From NCBI RefSeq assembly GCF_014253075.1, contig NZ_JACLZJ010000005.1, positions 221,545 to 285,544 of the forward strand: DNA of 64,000 bases. The letters are read 5' to 3'. The notes under the pieces were generated by a model, which did not search any database, was not told the origin of the DNA, and saw nothing but the letters and a program-made list of their open reading frames with translations. Every line of letters starts with the position of its first letter. Within the stretch, counting starts at the first letter, position 1. The DNA comes from Ochrobactrum sp. CM-21-5 (GTDB lineage Bacteria; Pseudomonadota; Alphaproteobacteria; Rhizobiales; Rhizobiaceae). Below, one piece after another: positions 37,749 to 47,652 of the stretch. The position numbers were made by a program, and so were the translations under genes.

Positions 37749-38369
37749 ATGGCCGACTTGAAGCTCTATACCAACCCCATGTCGCGGGGACGCATTGCTC
37801 GCTGGATGCTCGAAGAGATTGGAAAACCCTACGACGTGGAAGTTCTTGACTTCGGCCCTCCCATGAAAGGGCAGGATTACTGCACCATCAATCCGATGGG
37901 CAAAGTTCCCGCTCTTCGTCATGGTGATGATGTGGTAACCGAAGTGGCAGCTATCTGCGCCTATCTGGCATTGGCATTCCCGGAAGTCGGGCTGGCCCCT
38001 CATCCGAACGAACGTGCGGACTTTTTCAGGTGGCTTTTCTTTACCTCAGGCCCGGTGGAAGCGGCGTTGTCCAATCATGCTCTCGGCTTCGAGGTGCCAG
38101 CTGACAAACAGGGAATGGTCGGCTATGGCAATTACGATACTGTCGTGAACACGCTGGAAAAGGCCGTCTCGCGCCATCCGTATATCACTGGTGACCGTTT
38201 CACCGCCGCCGACGTATATGTTGGCTCTCATATCGGCTGGGGATTGCGCTTCGGCACTCTGCCGTCCAAACCTGCCTTCATCGCTTACTGGGATCGCTTG
38301 AAGGATCGTCCCGCGGTGAAACGCGCCAATGAGCTTGACGATCAGGCAGCCGCCGCGACCGCAACTTAA
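37749..38369 (+). CDS. Glutathione S-transferase family protein
   Basis: 206 residues from the ATG at 37749 with a very good GGAGGAGA site. Thioredoxin-like N-terminal domain with LYTNPMSRGRIARWMLEEIG (about 4-23; S11 or nearby is the likely glutathione-activating residue) and cis-Pro loop KVPALRHGDDVVTE. The all-helical C-terminal domain contains PYITGDRFTAADVYVGSHIG, the N-capping box of GSTs. It conjugates or reduces electrophiles with glutathione; the substrate is unknown. The last residues are Ala/Thr-rich. Confidence 0.88.
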   Translation: MADLKLYTNPMSRGRIARWMLEEIGKPYDVEVLDFGPPMKGQDYCTINPMGKVPALRHGDDVVTEVAAICAYLALAFPEVGLAPHPNERADFFRWLFFTSGPVEAALSNHALGFEVPADKQGMVGYGNYDTVVNTLEKAVSRHPYITGDRFTAADVYVGSHIGWGLRFGTLPSKPAFIAYWDRLKDRPAVKRANELDDQAAAATAT

Positions 38370-38440
38370 CACTAACGACAGCAGAATACCGCAAACGAAG
38401 AATAAAACGCGTTGCACGGATATGATCAACGTGACGTGGT

Positions 38441-39130
38441 TTAAAGGGTTGCGGACGTCAGTTCAAATGACTTTGCGAAAGCTTGCATACCCGTTGGTGA
38501 AAATGCGATGACGCGCCCTTCAGCGCGTCGCATCCAACCGCGTGCAATGAAATTCCTCAAAAGTGCAGCCCCTAGCGCACCACCCAAATGATTGCGTCGT
38601 TCGCTCCAGTCGAGGCAATGTCGACATAGGGGGCGCTTGCCCTGTTCAAGGGTAGACACGTCCACGCCAAGGCAGGTGAAGAACGATTTGCCCTTGTCGG
38701 TTAACACGGGGTCTTCGCCATGGTCGATCAGACCCAGTCTGTATGACGCATCAAGCATGTCCACACCGCGCTCACCCGCCAGGTGATCGTAACAGATGCG
38801 GGCTTTGCGCAAAGCGTGATCCTTTGGACCGGTGCGCACGCGAACTGCGCCCGTGCGCTGGGCAAGTCCCATAAGACCTTCGAGTACCTCCGCTACATCC
38901 GCGCCGGACAAGCGGAAATAGCGATGACGCCCCTGTTTTTCCGCAACCAGCAGGTTTGCGGCATCCAATTTGGCGAGATGGCCGCTGGCAGTCTGTAGCG
39001 TGACGCCAGCCGCCGCCGCAAGTTCACTGACCGTCAGCGCCCGGCCATCCATCAGGGCGGTGAGCATATTGGCACGCGCCGGATCACCAAGCAGTGCAGC
39101 AACAGAAGCAATGATCGGACCGTCTTTCAT
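38441..39130 (-). CDS. ArsR-type transcriptional regulator with C-terminal extension
   Basis: 229 residues. Winged helix-turn-helix at about 10-85: LLGDPARANMLTALMDGR, LTVSELAAAAGVTLQTASGH, LVAEKQGRHRYFRLSG. The classical ArsR metal cysteines (CVCDLC) are absent. The C-terminal half (about 100-229) is a second domain found in this subgroup, with HCLDW and a CRHC element that could bind a metal or redox signal. Other members repress neighbouring genes. It is divergent from the NIPSNAP/ABM pair, 81 bases apart, and is the best candidate for its regulator. Confidence 0.85.
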   Translation of the reverse strand: MKDGPIIASVAALLGDPARANMLTALMDGRALTVSELAAAAGVTLQTASGHLAKLDAANLLVAEKQGRHRYFRLSGADVAEVLEGLMGLAQRTGAVRVRTGPKDHALRKARICYDHLAGERGVDMLDASYRLGLIDHGEDPVLTDKGKSFFTCLGVDVSTLEQGKRPLCRHCLDWSERRNHLGGALGAALLRNFIARGWMRRAEGRVIAFSPTGMQAFAKSFELTSATL

Positions 39131-39211
39131 ACTTCGATGCTAACCGAAGCATTATCGAAATTCAATCGTTACCTTGTCTCTATCAAAAACCGCTTATTCA
39201 GGAGACACCGT

Positions 39212-39541
39212 ATGATTACCTGTTTCATTCGCTATCAGATTGATCCGTTCAAAGCGGATGCATTTGCAGAATATGCGCGCAATTGGGGACAGGCCAGTCC
39301 GCGCTGCGGGGCACAGCTTATTGGCTATTTCGGCCCTCATGAAGGCTCGAGCACGACGGCTTACGGGGTCTATTCCGTTAAAAATCTGGCGGCATATGAA
39401 GCGTTCCGCGCTCGCCTCGCCGCCGATCCGCTGGGGCGCGCCAATTATGACTTTGCCCGCAAAGAACAATTCATCCGCTCCGAAGAGCGTATTTTCCTCA
39501 AGCTTCAGTCCGGGCCGCATGCGGAGTTCATCAAGCCATGA
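39212..39541 (+). CDS. NIPSNAP family protein
   Basis: 109 residues from the ATG at 39212 (AGGAGA). A single ferredoxin-like dimeric alpha/beta-barrel domain: MITCFIRYQIDPFKADAFAE, LIGYFGPHEGSSTTAYGVYS and RIFLKLQSGPH are NIPSNAP hallmarks. The fold is shared with small monooxygenases. The biological role is unknown. It overlaps the following antibiotic-biosynthesis-monooxygenase gene by four bases (ATGA), so the two proteins are probably made together and may form a heteromer. Confidence 0.88.
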   Translation: MITCFIRYQIDPFKADAFAEYARNWGQASPRCGAQLIGYFGPHEGSSTTAYGVYSVKNLAAYEAFRARLAADPLGRANYDFARKEQFIRSEERIFLKLQSGPHAEFIKP

Positions 39542-39918
39542 TCGCTGTCATTTTTGAAGTCTGGCCTGCGGACGATGGCAGGCGCAACGAGTATCTCGAT
39601 ATCGCCGCAAGCTTGCGGACAGACCTTTCTCAAATCGACGGCTTTGTATCGATCGAGCGATTTCAGAGTCTGATCGAGCCGAAGAAGCTGCTTTCCCTCT
39701 CCTTCTGGCGCGATGAAGAAGCGGTACAACAATGGCGTAACCTGCCCTCACACCGCATCGCTCAAGCAAAAGGGCGCAATAGTGTGTTTGAGAACTACCG
39801 TCTGCGTGTAACCAGTGTCATCCGCGATTATGGCCTAGATGAGCGTTCCGAAGCGCCCGCTGATAGTCGCATAGCACATACTGTATCGAGCATGTTCCCA
39901 AAGCGGGACCGGCTCTAA
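39538..39918 (+). CDS. Antibiotic biosynthesis monooxygenase (ABM) domain protein
   Basis: 126 residues. MIAVIFEVWPADDGRRNEYLDIAAS, then LSFWRDEEAVQQWRNLPSHRI, are the ABM (ferredoxin-like dimer) signature with the WRN/H segment of small heme-independent monooxygenases. Function unassigned: relatives oxidise quinol-type compounds or detoxify reactive small molecules. Translationally coupled to the NIPSNAP gene upstream. The C-terminal 25 residues are polar and probably disordered. Confidence 0.88.
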   Translation: MIAVIFEVWPADDGRRNEYLDIAASLRTDLSQIDGFVSIERFQSLIEPKKLLSLSFWRDEEAVQQWRNLPSHRIAQAKGRNSVFENYRLRVTSVIRDYGLDERSEAPADSRIAHTVSSMFPKRDRL

Positions 39919-39921
39919 ACA

Positions 39922-39945
39922 AAGAGCCGGGAAAACCCGGCTCTT
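39922..39945. terminator. Bidirectional terminator between the ABM gene and alaS
   Basis: Perfect 10-bp stem AAGAGCCGGG / CCCGGCTCTT with an AAAA loop, T-rich on the plus side (TCTTTC) and with a GTTT tail on the minus side. It serves the NIPSNAP-ABM operon and, convergently, alaS. Confidence 0.85.
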
Positions 39946-39962
39946 CTTTCATATTAAACATA

Positions 39963-42620
39963 TCAGGCAAGCAATGCCTTTACTGCGGAGATCGCATCGT
40001 TAGCCTTGGCGCCATCCGGGCCACCCGCTTGCGCCATATCCGGGCGACCACCACCGCCAGCCCCGCCAAGAGCAGCAGACGCAGCCCTGACCAGGTCGAT
40101 GGCACTGAAACGGCCAACCATATCTTCTGTCACACCGGCAACAGCACTCGCCTTGCCATCCTCACCTACTCCGATGAACAGCACAATGCCAGAACCGACC
40201 TGCTTCTTGCCCTCATCCGCAAGAGGTTTCAGATCACGTGGTGAAACCCCTGTCACAACCTTGCCGAGGAAGTTAACACCATTGACGGTCTCAACCGCGC
40301 TGCCACCCTCGGAAGAACCGCCGCTCAATGCCAGCTTCTTGCGTGCATCGGCCAGTTCACGTTCAAGCCGCTTGCGCTCGTCGATCAATACATTAACACG
40401 ATCCAGAGCTTCGGCCGGTGTCGTCTTGAGGGCGCTGGCAATTGCCTTCACACGTTCGTCCTGCTCTTCCAGATACAGCCGCGCAGCTTCACCGGTAAGC
40501 GCTTCCATGCGACGAACGCCGGCAGCAACCGCACCTTCCGAAACGATGCGGACAAGGCCGATGTCGCCTGTCTGGCGTACATGTGTACCACCGCAAAGTT
40601 CGACCGAATAAGTTTTGCCAATCTTTGAACCGTGCTTTGCCGTTCCCATCGAAACGACACGGACTTCATCGCCGTATTTTTCGCCAAACAATGCCATGGC
40701 ACCTTCAGCGATCGCATCGTCAACGGCCATCAGGCGTGTCGTAACCGGTGCATTCTGAAGAATAATCTCATTGGCAAGAGTTTCGATCTGTGCAAGTTCG
40801 TCAGCCGAAATTGGCTTTGGATGCGAGAAGTCGAAACGCAGGCGATCCGGAGCGACCAGCGAACCCTTCTGCGCCACATGAGAACCAAGCGTTTCGCGCA
40901 GGGCTTCATGCAGAAGATGGGTTGCCGAGTGGTTGGAGCGAATACGCGTCCGGCGAGCCGAATCGACTTTCAATTCCACAGCATCGCCCGCCTTTGCCGT
41001 GCCCTTCGTGACTTCGCCGAGATGAACGAAAATGCCTTCACCCTTTTTCTGCGTATCCTTGATGGCGATGACAAAACCCTCGCCGGAGATGATTCCGGTA
41101 TCGCCTTGCTGTCCACCGGATTCACCGTAGAACGGCGTCTGATTGACCACCACCGATACCGCCTCGCCCTCTGAGATGGACTGCACTTCGATATCATCCC
41201 GCACCAGAGCGGCAATAACGCCCTCCGCGCTCTCGGTTTCGTAGCCAAGAAATTCGGTTGTCCCAACCTTGTCTTTGATACCGAACCAGATTGTTTCCGT
41301 TGCAGCTTCGCCCGAACCCGCCCAATTAGCGCGAGCCTCCGCTTTCTGCCGCTCCATAGCCGCATTGAAGCCTTCAGTATCGACAGCGATCCCCCGCTGA
41401 CGAAGTGCATCTTGCGTCAGATCGAGCGGGAAACCGTAGGTATCATAAAGTTTGAAGGCGGTTTCGCCATCCAGTCGGTCGCCTTCGACCAGTTTCCCCG
41501 AAGCGTCCGACAGCAAGCCAAGACCGCGTTCCAGCGTTTTGCGAAAACGGGTTTCCTCGAGCTTGAGTGTTTCGGAAATCAGCGCTTCAGCACGGATAAG
41601 CTCCGGATAAGCCTGTCCCATCTCGCGAATGAGCGCAGGCAGCAGGCGCCACATCAGAGGCTCTTTAGCACCAAGGAGCTGGGCGTGACGCATGGCGCGG
41701 CGCATGATGCGGCGCAGCACATAACCCCGCCCCTCATTAGACGGCAGAACACCGTCGGCGATAAGGAAGCTCGAAGCGCGAAGATGGTCCGCGATAACGC
41801 GATGGCTAGCGCGGAAATCGCCCTCGGCCTTCACGCCTGTCGCCTCTTCTGAAGCGCGGATCAAAGCCTTGAAAAGATCGATGTCATAATTATCGTGGAC
41901 GCCTTGCAACACTGCTGCGACACGCTCCAACCCCATGCCTGTATCGATGGACGGACGCGGCAGATCAATACGCTGATCCGGCGTTACCTGTTCGAACTGC
42001 ATGAAAACGAGATTCCAAATCTCAATGAAACGATCACCGTCCTCTTCGGGCGATCCGGGAGGGCCGCCCCAAATGTGATCGCCGTGATCGAAGAAAATTT
42101 CCGAGCATGGTCCGCAAGGGCCGGTATCGCCCATGGCCCAGAAATTATCACTGGTCGCGATGCGGATGATGCGGTCATCAGACAGCCCGGCAATCTTCTT
42201 CCAGAAGTTCGCAGCGTCATCATCCGTGTGATAGACTGTGACCAACAGCTTGTCCTTCGGCAGGCCGAATTCCTTGGTGATCAAGTTCCATGCAAAGCTA
42301 ATTGCATCTTCCTTGAAATAATCGCCGAACGAAAAGTTTCCCAGCATTTCAAAGAAAGTGTGATGACGAGCGGTATAACCCACATTGTCAAGATCGTTAT
42401 GCTTGCCGCCAGCTCGCACACATTTCTGGGAGGTCGTTGCACGGCTATATGGGCGGTGTTCCAGTCCCGTAAACACATTCTTAAACTGCACCATGCCCGC
42501 ATTGGTGAACATCAAAGTTGGATCATTGCGGGGAACAAGCGGACTCGATGAAACAACCTCATGCCCATTCTTGTGGAAATAGTCGAGGAATGTGGACCTT
42601 ATCTCGTTGACGCCAGCCAT
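39963..42620 (-). CDS. alaS: Alanine--tRNA ligase
   Basis: 885 residues. Class II core at the N-terminus ([41 protein letters not shown]), an editing domain with the zinc-type ligands [12 protein letters not shown] (about 574-585) and [16 protein letters not shown], and a C-terminal dimerisation/glycine-rich C-Ala domain ending [10 protein letters not shown]. It charges tRNA-Ala recognised by the G3-U70 pair. It is transcribed behind recA on the same strand, with a terminator and about 330 bases between. Confidence 0.97.
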   Translation of the reverse strand: MAGVNEIRSTFLDYFHKNGHEVVSSSPLVPRNDPTLMFTNAGMVQFKNVFTGLEHRPYSRATTSQKCVRAGGKHNDLDNVGYTARHHTFFEMLGNFSFGDYFKEDAISFAWNLITKEFGLPKDKLLVTVYHTDDDAANFWKKIAGLSDDRIIRIATSDNFWAMGDTGPCGPCSEIFFDHGDHIWGGPPGSPEEDGDRFIEIWNLVFMQFEQVTPDQRIDLPRPSIDTGMGLERVAAVLQGVHDNYDIDLFKALIRASEEATGVKAEGDFRASHRVIADHLRASSFLIADGVLPSNEGRGYVLRRIMRRAMRHAQLLGAKEPLMWRLLPALIREMGQAYPELIRAEALISETLKLEETRFRKTLERGLGLLSDASGKLVEGDRLDGETAFKLYDTYGFPLDLTQDALRQRGIAVDTEGFNAAMERQKAEARANWAGSGEAATETIWFGIKDKVGTTEFLGYETESAEGVIAALVRDDIEVQSISEGEAVSVVVNQTPFYGESGGQQGDTGIISGEGFVIAIKDTQKKGEGIFVHLGEVTKGTAKAGDAVELKVDSARRTRIRSNHSATHLLHEALRETLGSHVAQKGSLVAPDRLRFDFSHPKPISADELAQIETLANEIILQNAPVTTRLMAVDDAIAEGAMALFGEKYGDEVRVVSMGTAKHGSKIGKTYSVELCGGTHVRQTGDIGLVRIVSEGAVAAGVRRMEALTGEAARLYLEEQDERVKAIASALKTTPAEALDRVNVLIDERKRLERELADARKKLALSGGSSEGGSAVETVNGVNFLGKVVTGVSPRDLKPLADEGKKQVGSGIVLFIGVGEDGKASAVAGVTEDMVGRFSAIDLVRAASAALGGAGGGGRPDMAQAGGPDGAKANDAISAVKALLA

Positions 42621-42954
42621 AACTCACCCTTGGGTTCTTTTCACCCTGCACGGATGCAACCTTTGAGAAGGCGCATCGATTGTCTTCATTCCACCTGCGA
42701 AGCCACCGCAATATCCGGTGGCCCGAGGCTCGGCCCCGCTCCCGTGCTGCAATGACGTGAAGTGGAGTTTCAGTTGCTCGCTTTTAGCGACGCACCGCTT
42801 TTCTGTCCAGATAAGCAGTCCACGCCGTAAAAGCAATTTACGTTTGCAAGCTGCAAAACTTTCAGCAGTATCCTCGTCACAGATACCAATCACCAAAAGG
42901 AAAAGCCCCACACTGACAAGCATGGGGCTTTGATAGGTTAAACGGTCAGTGCGC
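42621..42954. other. Intergenic region between recA and alaS
   Basis: 334 bases containing the recA terminator (42902-42931) and then the alaS promoter/leader. The part near 42700-42760 is GC-rich, with GGTGGCCCGAGG and later TGAAGTGGAGTT. No coding frame with a ribosome binding site and no leader-peptide attenuator of alanine codons is apparent. Confidence 0.5.
42902..42931 (-). terminator. Intrinsic terminator of recA
   Basis: AAAGCCCCA / TGGGGCTTT stem with a 12-base loop and a T-rich tail on the minus strand (TTTTCCTTTTGG), 23 bases past the recA stop codon. Confidence 0.8.
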
Positions 42955-44040
42955 TTACATCTCGGCAGCGCTGGATCCATCTTCCTCTGGACCGCCATCT
43001 TCCAGAAATTGCTCGGCGATAAGACCAGCATTCTGACGAAGCGTCGTTTCAATTTCCCGAGCAGCTTCCGGATTATCCCTCAGATACTGCTTGGCATTCT
43101 CTCGTCCCTGCCCCAAACGCTGCGAATTATAGGAAAACCAGGCACCGGACTTCTCGACAACACCGGCCTTCACGCCCAGATCGATCAACTCACCGGTCTT
43201 GGAAACGCCGGCACCGTACATGATGTCGAACTCCACCTGCTTGAAAGGAGGAGCAAGCTTGTTCTTGACCACTTTCACACGTGTCTGATTGCCGACGACC
43301 TCGTCACGCTCCTTGATGGAGCCGATCCGACGAATATCCAGACGTACCGAAGCATAAAACTTGAGCGCATTACCGCCAGTTGTCGTTTCTGGTGAACCGA
43401 ACATAACGCCGATCTTCATACGAATCTGATTGATGAAGACCACCATGCAATTCGAACGCGAAATCGAAGCAGTCAGTTTGCGGAGCGCCTGGCTCATCAG
43501 ACGTGCCTGAAGACCCGGCAATGAATCACCCATTTCGCCTTCGATTTCAGCTCGCGGCGTCAAAGCCGCAACCGAATCTATAACCAGTACGTCGATAGCT
43601 CCCGAACGCACCAGAGTATCGGTAATCTCAAGCGCTTGCTCACCTGTATCCGGCTGAGAGATAAGAAGGTTTTCAAGGTCTACGCCGAGCTTACGGGCAT
43701 AAACAGGATCGAGCGCATGTTCCGCATCGACGAATGCGCAGATGCCGCCTTTTTTCTGCGCTTCGGCAATGGTGTGCAGAGCAAGCGTAGTTTTACCGGA
43801 GCTTTCCGGACCATAGATCTCAACGATACGCCCCTTGGGCAGGCCGCCGACGCCCAATGCTATGTCCAGCGAAAGCGAGCCCGTCGACACGGTTTCGATT
43901 TCGACCACTTGTTCGTTCTGGCCAAGCCGCATGATCGAGCCTTTGCCGAACGCTCTTTCGATCTGTGACAGTGCCGCATCGAGAGCTTTAGTCTTGTCCA
44001 CTGAATTATCCTCAACAAGTCGCAATGAATTCTGAGACAT
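42955..44040 (-). CDS. recA: Recombinase A
   Basis: 361 residues from [11 protein letters not shown] (ATG at 44040; an AGGA-containing leader). Walker A GPESSGKT (77-84), Walker B-like [11 protein letters not shown] region, [14 protein letters not shown]-binding loops [20 protein letters not shown] and [20 protein letters not shown], and an acidic C-terminal tail ending [13 protein letters not shown]. It forms nucleoprotein filaments for homologous recombination and triggers LexA self-cleavage. An SOS box lies 124-138 bases upstream of the start codon. Confidence 0.98.
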   Translation of the reverse strand: MSQNSLRLVEDNSVDKTKALDAALSQIERAFGKGSIMRLGQNEQVVEIETVSTGSLSLDIALGVGGLPKGRIVEIYGPESSGKTTLALHTIAEAQKKGGICAFVDAEHALDPVYARKLGVDLENLLISQPDTGEQALEITDTLVRSGAIDVLVIDSVAALTPRAEIEGEMGDSLPGLQARLMSQALRKLTASISRSNCMVVFINQIRMKIGVMFGSPETTTGGNALKFYASVRLDIRRIGSIKERDEVVGNQTRVKVVKNKLAPPFKQVEFDIMYGAGVSKTGELIDLGVKAGVVEKSGAWFSYNSQRLGQGRENAKQYLRDNPEAAREIETTLRQNAGLIAEQFLEDGGPEEDGSSAAEM

Positions 44041-44163
44041 CTTACACCATCCTATTGTCTCGCTTGAAGCCCGGCAGGCTCGTTGCCAATATCTATTTGT
44101 ATCCGTTTTGTTCCATATTTGCAATACAGCTAACCAATTGTTTTGAATAACTTTTAGAATTTT

Positions 44164-44178
44164 GTTCCTTTAATGTTC
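44164..44178 (-). promoter_or_regulatory. LexA (SOS) box of recA
   Basis: On the minus strand GAACATTAAAGGAAC: a perfect direct repeat GAAC-N7-GAAC, the alphaproteobacterial LexA consensus. It lies 124 bases before the recA start codon, in an AT-rich promoter region. Confidence 0.8.
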
Positions 44179-44272
44179 TTTAATATAAGCACCACTGAAA
44201 CTAAAAAGAACGCCCATATCCTTCGTTACAAAATACCTTTTGCAACGATATCGATTCGCATCAACAAGCAAA

Positions 44273-44302
44273 AACGCAGCCCTTCTTGCGAAGGGCTGCG
44301 TT
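44273..44302 (-). terminator. Intrinsic terminator of the OmpA-family lipoprotein gene
   Basis: AACGCAGCCCTTC / GAAGGGCTGCGTT perfect 13-bp stem with a TTGC loop, followed on the minus strand by TTTTTGCTTG. A textbook factor-independent terminator, 34 bases past the stop. Confidence 0.9.
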
Positions 44303-44336
44303 GCAAACTGGACGCCAAACTGGCGAGAAGAACCTA

Positions 44337-45002
44337 TCAGTTTGTGCCGCGTAGCGGCGAAATCTGGATTTCCACTCGGCGGTTCTGGGCACGGCCTTCC
44401 GGCGTTGCATTGGTTGCGATTGGCTGGCTGGCCCCCAATCCAATAACAGCAAAGCGTCGCGGATCGATCCCCTGCGAACCGAGATAGCTGGCCACCGACG
44501 ACGCACGACGTTGCGACAGGGCCTGGTTATGACTGGCGCTGCCGGTCGAATCCGTGTGACCGAGGACATCAACCAATGTCTTGTCAAATTTGCGCAGAAC
44601 GATCGCAACGGAATTGAGTGTCGAGTAGAATTGACTCTTCACCTGATCCTGATCGGTGTCGAAAGTAATATTGGATGGCATATTGAGAATAATCTGATCG
44701 CCGTTACGCGTCACTGAAACACCTGTGCCCTGGAGCTGCGCACGTAGTTCATTTTCCTGACGATCCATGTAATTGCCGATCGCCCCGCCTCCCAGCGCGC
44801 CGATGCCTGCCCCGATCAGCACCGCATTGCGCTGCGCGCGGCTGGAACCACCAACCATGAGCCCGCCGAGGGCACCGACGGCAGCGCCTATAGCCGCACC
44901 ACCGGCCGTGTTCGAGACCTTCTGTTCGCCCGTATAAGGGTCAGTAGTGCAACCAGCCAGCAAAGTGGTTCCAATGAGGGCAATGGTGATTTTTTTCAGC
45001 AT
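44337..45002 (-). CDS. OmpA-family lipoprotein with glycine zipper
   Basis: 221 residues from the ATG at 45002 (AGGATT upstream); 68 more codons are open but without a signal. Lipobox LLAGC with C18. Glycine-zipper region (about 32-85: GGAAIGAAVGALGGLMVGGS and AVLIGAGIGALGGGAIGNYM), a coiled linker, then an OmpA/MotB peptidoglycan-binding domain (about 105-221: MPSNITFDTDQDQVKSQFYS, HTDSTGSASHNQALSQRRA, NRRVEIQI). YiaD/YfiB-like proteins tether the outer membrane to peptidoglycan. A perfect terminator follows. Confidence 0.9.
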   Translation of the reverse strand: MLKKITIALIGTTLLAGCTTDPYTGEQKVSNTAGGAAIGAAVGALGGLMVGGSSRAQRNAVLIGAGIGALGGGAIGNYMDRQENELRAQLQGTGVSVTRNGDQIILNMPSNITFDTDQDQVKSQFYSTLNSVAIVLRKFDKTLVDVLGHTDSTGSASHNQALSQRRASSVASYLGSQGIDPRRFAVIGLGASQPIATNATPEGRAQNRRVEIQISPLRGTN

Positions 45003-45093
45003 GAAATGGTAATCCTCAATTAGCGATTCGGCGCGCATGATAGCTGTAACTAAGGCTGGATGGTGTCTGCGGACCCCGATCCGCCCTCCTCTT

Positions 45094-45678
45094 TTAACTG
45101 AAGCTTCCGCATGAGCGCAACTGTGCGGCATATCGATTGGCAGTTGCCGCGGTCCGTTTGGCACCGTTAATGGCAACCGAATTGTTGCGCCAGGTCCCCC
45201 GCGCATAGCCGCCGTGGCCAGAATAATAAGCGAGATAGAGGCTGTAAGCGTCAGCGCGATTGATTCCGTTTTTCAGGTAACTTTGGTAATGATACCAGCC
45301 AATGAAGTGGATAGCGTCGGCAAAACTGGTGCGGGAAGCGGTCCATCTCCCGGTTTCTCGCTTATAGCGGTCCCATGTGCCGTCGAGCGCCTGCGAATAA
45401 CCATAGGCGCTGGAAGGCCGTTTCCATGGAATGATCCAGAGAATTTTTGTGCGCGGCGGCCTCGCGTAAGGCTGGAAGCCTGATTCAGTGTAGATCGTAG
45501 CCATGAGAACAGGAACAGGCACACCGAACTCGCGCGAAACGCGCGCCGCCGCCGTCTGCCAATTGTTGAACCAACCGTCGCGTTGATCGAAGACTGCGCA
45601 GACATTGTTGACCTGTCGGGGAGCGGTCGCGCAACCTCCAAGGATCACGAGCGCGACGAGAAACAAAACGCGCGTCAT
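45094..45678 (-). CDS. Lytic transglycosylase-like (SLT) lipoprotein
   Basis: 194 residues from the ATG at 45678, preceded by GAGG; a second ATG 12 bases upstream is less well placed. Signal peptide with lipobox ILGGC (C16). The SLT domain has VPVLMATIYTESGFQPYARP (catalytic Glu in YTESGFQP), a Tyr/Gly-rich AYGYSQALDGTWDRYKRETG and YLAYYSGHGGYARGTW. It would cleave glycan strands in the periplasm. Short for the family. The OmpA-family lipoprotein gene follows 91 bases downstream on the same strand. Confidence 0.88.
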   Translation of the reverse strand: MTRVLFLVALVILGGCATAPRQVNNVCAVFDQRDGWFNNWQTAAARVSREFGVPVPVLMATIYTESGFQPYARPPRTKILWIIPWKRPSSAYGYSQALDGTWDRYKRETGRWTASRTSFADAIHFIGWYHYQSYLKNGINRADAYSLYLAYYSGHGGYARGTWRNNSVAINGAKRTAATANRYAAQLRSCGSFS

Positions 45679-45799
45679 GGAAAACCTCATTCTTTCGTAA
45701 AAATTGATAAAATGTAAATCTTAAGAAGACGTTTCTAATCATCAGTCTTTCCAGATTGAAATCCGGATAGACTGAACAGGGCCCCGCAGCGAAATGAGC

Positions 45800-46204
45800 T
45801 TATTCAGGCACTGCGTTCTTCAGCTGAGATTCGATCGCAGCCTTGTCTATCACTGACCATACATTCCAAATCTTCCGCTCCTTAAATTCATAGAATACGT
45901 TTTCTGAAAAAGAGATTTTTGCACCATTAACCGGAATCCCGAGAAATGCGCCGGTCGGCGTGCAATTGAAGTTCAATCGTGCCGCGACCTGTGGCGGATC
46001 GCAAGCGATTATCTGGATGTAAAACTGAAGGTCCGGCATCTGACGAAAATCGCTTTGAAGCAGGTCACGATAACCGGAAAGGCCAATCTTCACGCCGTTA
46101 TAGCGAACCTCGTCATGGACGAACTCACCGAGTGCATCCCAGCGCTGACTATTCAAGCAGGCAATGTATTCCCTGTAGGTATCGGCAAATGAGGTCATGG
46201 CCAT
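45800..46204 (-). CDS. NTF2-like / SnoaL-type ester cyclase family protein
   Basis: 134 residues (second ATG two codons on is possible). Single cone-shaped NTF2 fold: SFADTYREYIACLNSQRWDALGE, FVHDEVRYNGVKIGL, then MPDLQFYIQIIACDPPQVAA and IWNVWSVIDKAAIESQL are the SnoaL-like pattern. Such proteins bind or isomerise small hydrophobic substrates; no activity can be inferred. Its stop codon is 96 bases before the lipoprotein operon's start region, and rarA begins just upstream on the same strand, separated by 48 bases. Confidence 0.8.
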   Translation of the reverse strand: MAMTSFADTYREYIACLNSQRWDALGEFVHDEVRYNGVKIGLSGYRDLLQSDFRQMPDLQFYIQIIACDPPQVAARLNFNCTPTGAFLGIPVNGAKISFSENVFYEFKERKIWNVWSVIDKAAIESQLKNAVPE

Positions 46205-46252
46205 CGACTGTTTCCCATATAAGTGAGTACAAAAAAACTCCGAGATCCCGGT

Positions 46253-47575
46253 TTAGTGGCGGCCTTGCCGCTCCTGTCTCAACCGAGACCAGTACTCCAA
46301 TCTCTTTCGAATCTCCCGTTCGAACCCTCGTTCTGGTGGATTATAAAAATTCTGCCGTCCCATGCTTTCGGGAAAATAATCCTGCCCGGAAAAAGCATCC
46401 GGCTCGTCATGGTCATAGGCATATCCTTCGCCATACCCCTCCCCCTTCATCAGCTTGGTCGGCGCATTGAGAATATGCTTCGGCGGCAGTAGCGAGCCGT
46501 TTTCCTTCGCGGCCCGCATCGAAGCCTTGTAGGCCATATAGACGGCATTGGATTTAGGTGCGGTCGCCAGATATACACAGGCCTGCGCCAAGGCCAGTTC
46601 GCCCTCCGGCGAGCCAAGATAGTCATAAGCATCTTTGGCTGCATTGCAGATGACGAGCGCCTGAGGATCGGCCAAGCCAATATCCTCGACGGCCATGCGA
46701 ACAAGTCTGCGCCCGAGATAAAGCGGGTCCTCACCCGCATCGAACATACGGCTGAGATAGTAGAGCGCAGCATCAGGATCGGAGCCTCGCACCGATTTAT
46801 GGAGCGCCGAAATCAGATTATAGTGACCATCCTGACTCTTGTCGTAAACCGGGGCGCGCCGCTGCACCACCTCCTGCAGCTTTTCAACACCGAACACTTC
46901 GCCGGGACGCGCCGCGCGCCAGACTTCTTCGGCAAGTGTCAGGGCAGCTCGACCATCACCGTCGGCCATACGAACGAGGCTGGTCCTCGCCTCATCGTCC
47001 AGCGGTAAAGCCCGCTCTTCCTGTTCTTCGGCACGCGAAAGCAATGTCGCAATGCTGTCCCCATCATGAGGCTGAAAGGTGAGGACGCGCGCCCTCGACA
47101 AAAGAGCGGCATTAAGTTCGAAAGAAGGGTTTTCGGTCGTTGCACCGATAAGGATAACGGTTCCGTCTTCCATCACCGGCAGAAACGAATCCTGCTGCGC
47201 TCGATTGAAACGATGAATCTCGTCCACGAACAGCAGGGTCTGTCGCCCTGACATACGTCTGGAACGGGCCATGTCGAAAATTTTCTTCAGATCGGCCACC
47301 CCGGAAAAAATCGCCGAGATTTGTTCGAAGGCAAGATCGGTCTCGCCCGCGAGCAACCGGGCCACCGTGGTTTTACCGGTGCCGGGCGGTCCCCAGAAAA
47401 TCATCGAGCCGAGTGAACCGGAATCGACCATGCGCGTCAGCACGCCCTCGGCTCCGGTCAAATGTTCCTGACCAGTCACTTCGCTAAGGTGCTTTGGGCG
47501 AAGGCGATCTGCAAGCGGTCTATTGCGGTCCGCATTAGGATCTGCCGCTGCTGAAAAAAGATCGCTCATTTTCAT
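46253..47575 (-). CDS. rarA: Replication-associated recombination protein RarA (MgsA, AAA+ ATPase)
   Basis: 440 residues from the ATG at 47575 (TGGACGAA upstream); ATGs at 47614 and 47569 are alternatives. AAA+ core: Walker A GPPGTGKT (62-69), DEIHRFNRAQQDSFLPVMED sensor/Walker B region, IGATTENPSFELNAALLSRA (sensor 1 and arginine finger), then the MgsA C-terminal tetramerisation domain with SALHKSVRGSDPDAALYYLS. It acts at stalled forks with SSB. The 3' gene is the NTF2-like one; degP lies upstream. Confidence 0.93.
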   Translation of the reverse strand: MKMSDLFSAAADPNADRNRPLADRLRPKHLSEVTGQEHLTGAEGVLTRMVDSGSLGSMIFWGPPGTGKTTVARLLAGETDLAFEQISAIFSGVADLKKIFDMARSRRMSGRQTLLFVDEIHRFNRAQQDSFLPVMEDGTVILIGATTENPSFELNAALLSRARVLTFQPHDGDSIATLLSRAEEQEERALPLDDEARTSLVRMADGDGRAALTLAEEVWRAARPGEVFGVEKLQEVVQRRAPVYDKSQDGHYNLISALHKSVRGSDPDAALYYLSRMFDAGEDPLYLGRRLVRMAVEDIGLADPQALVICNAAKDAYDYLGSPEGELALAQACVYLATAPKSNAVYMAYKASMRAAKENGSLLPPKHILNAPTKLMKGEGYGEGYAYDHDEPDAFSGQDYFPESMGRQNFYNPPERGFEREIRKRLEYWSRLRQERQGRH

Positions 47576-47652
47576 TTCGTCCAGTCTATCAAGAACATGT
47601 GCCGTTTCTGGCATAGTCCCGCCTGAAACGGCATGCAACTTCCGTATCCGGA

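Noticed and set aside
42621..42900. Alanine leader peptide or T-box before alaS
   Set aside because: No run of alanine codons behind a ribosome binding site and no T-box elements are visible.
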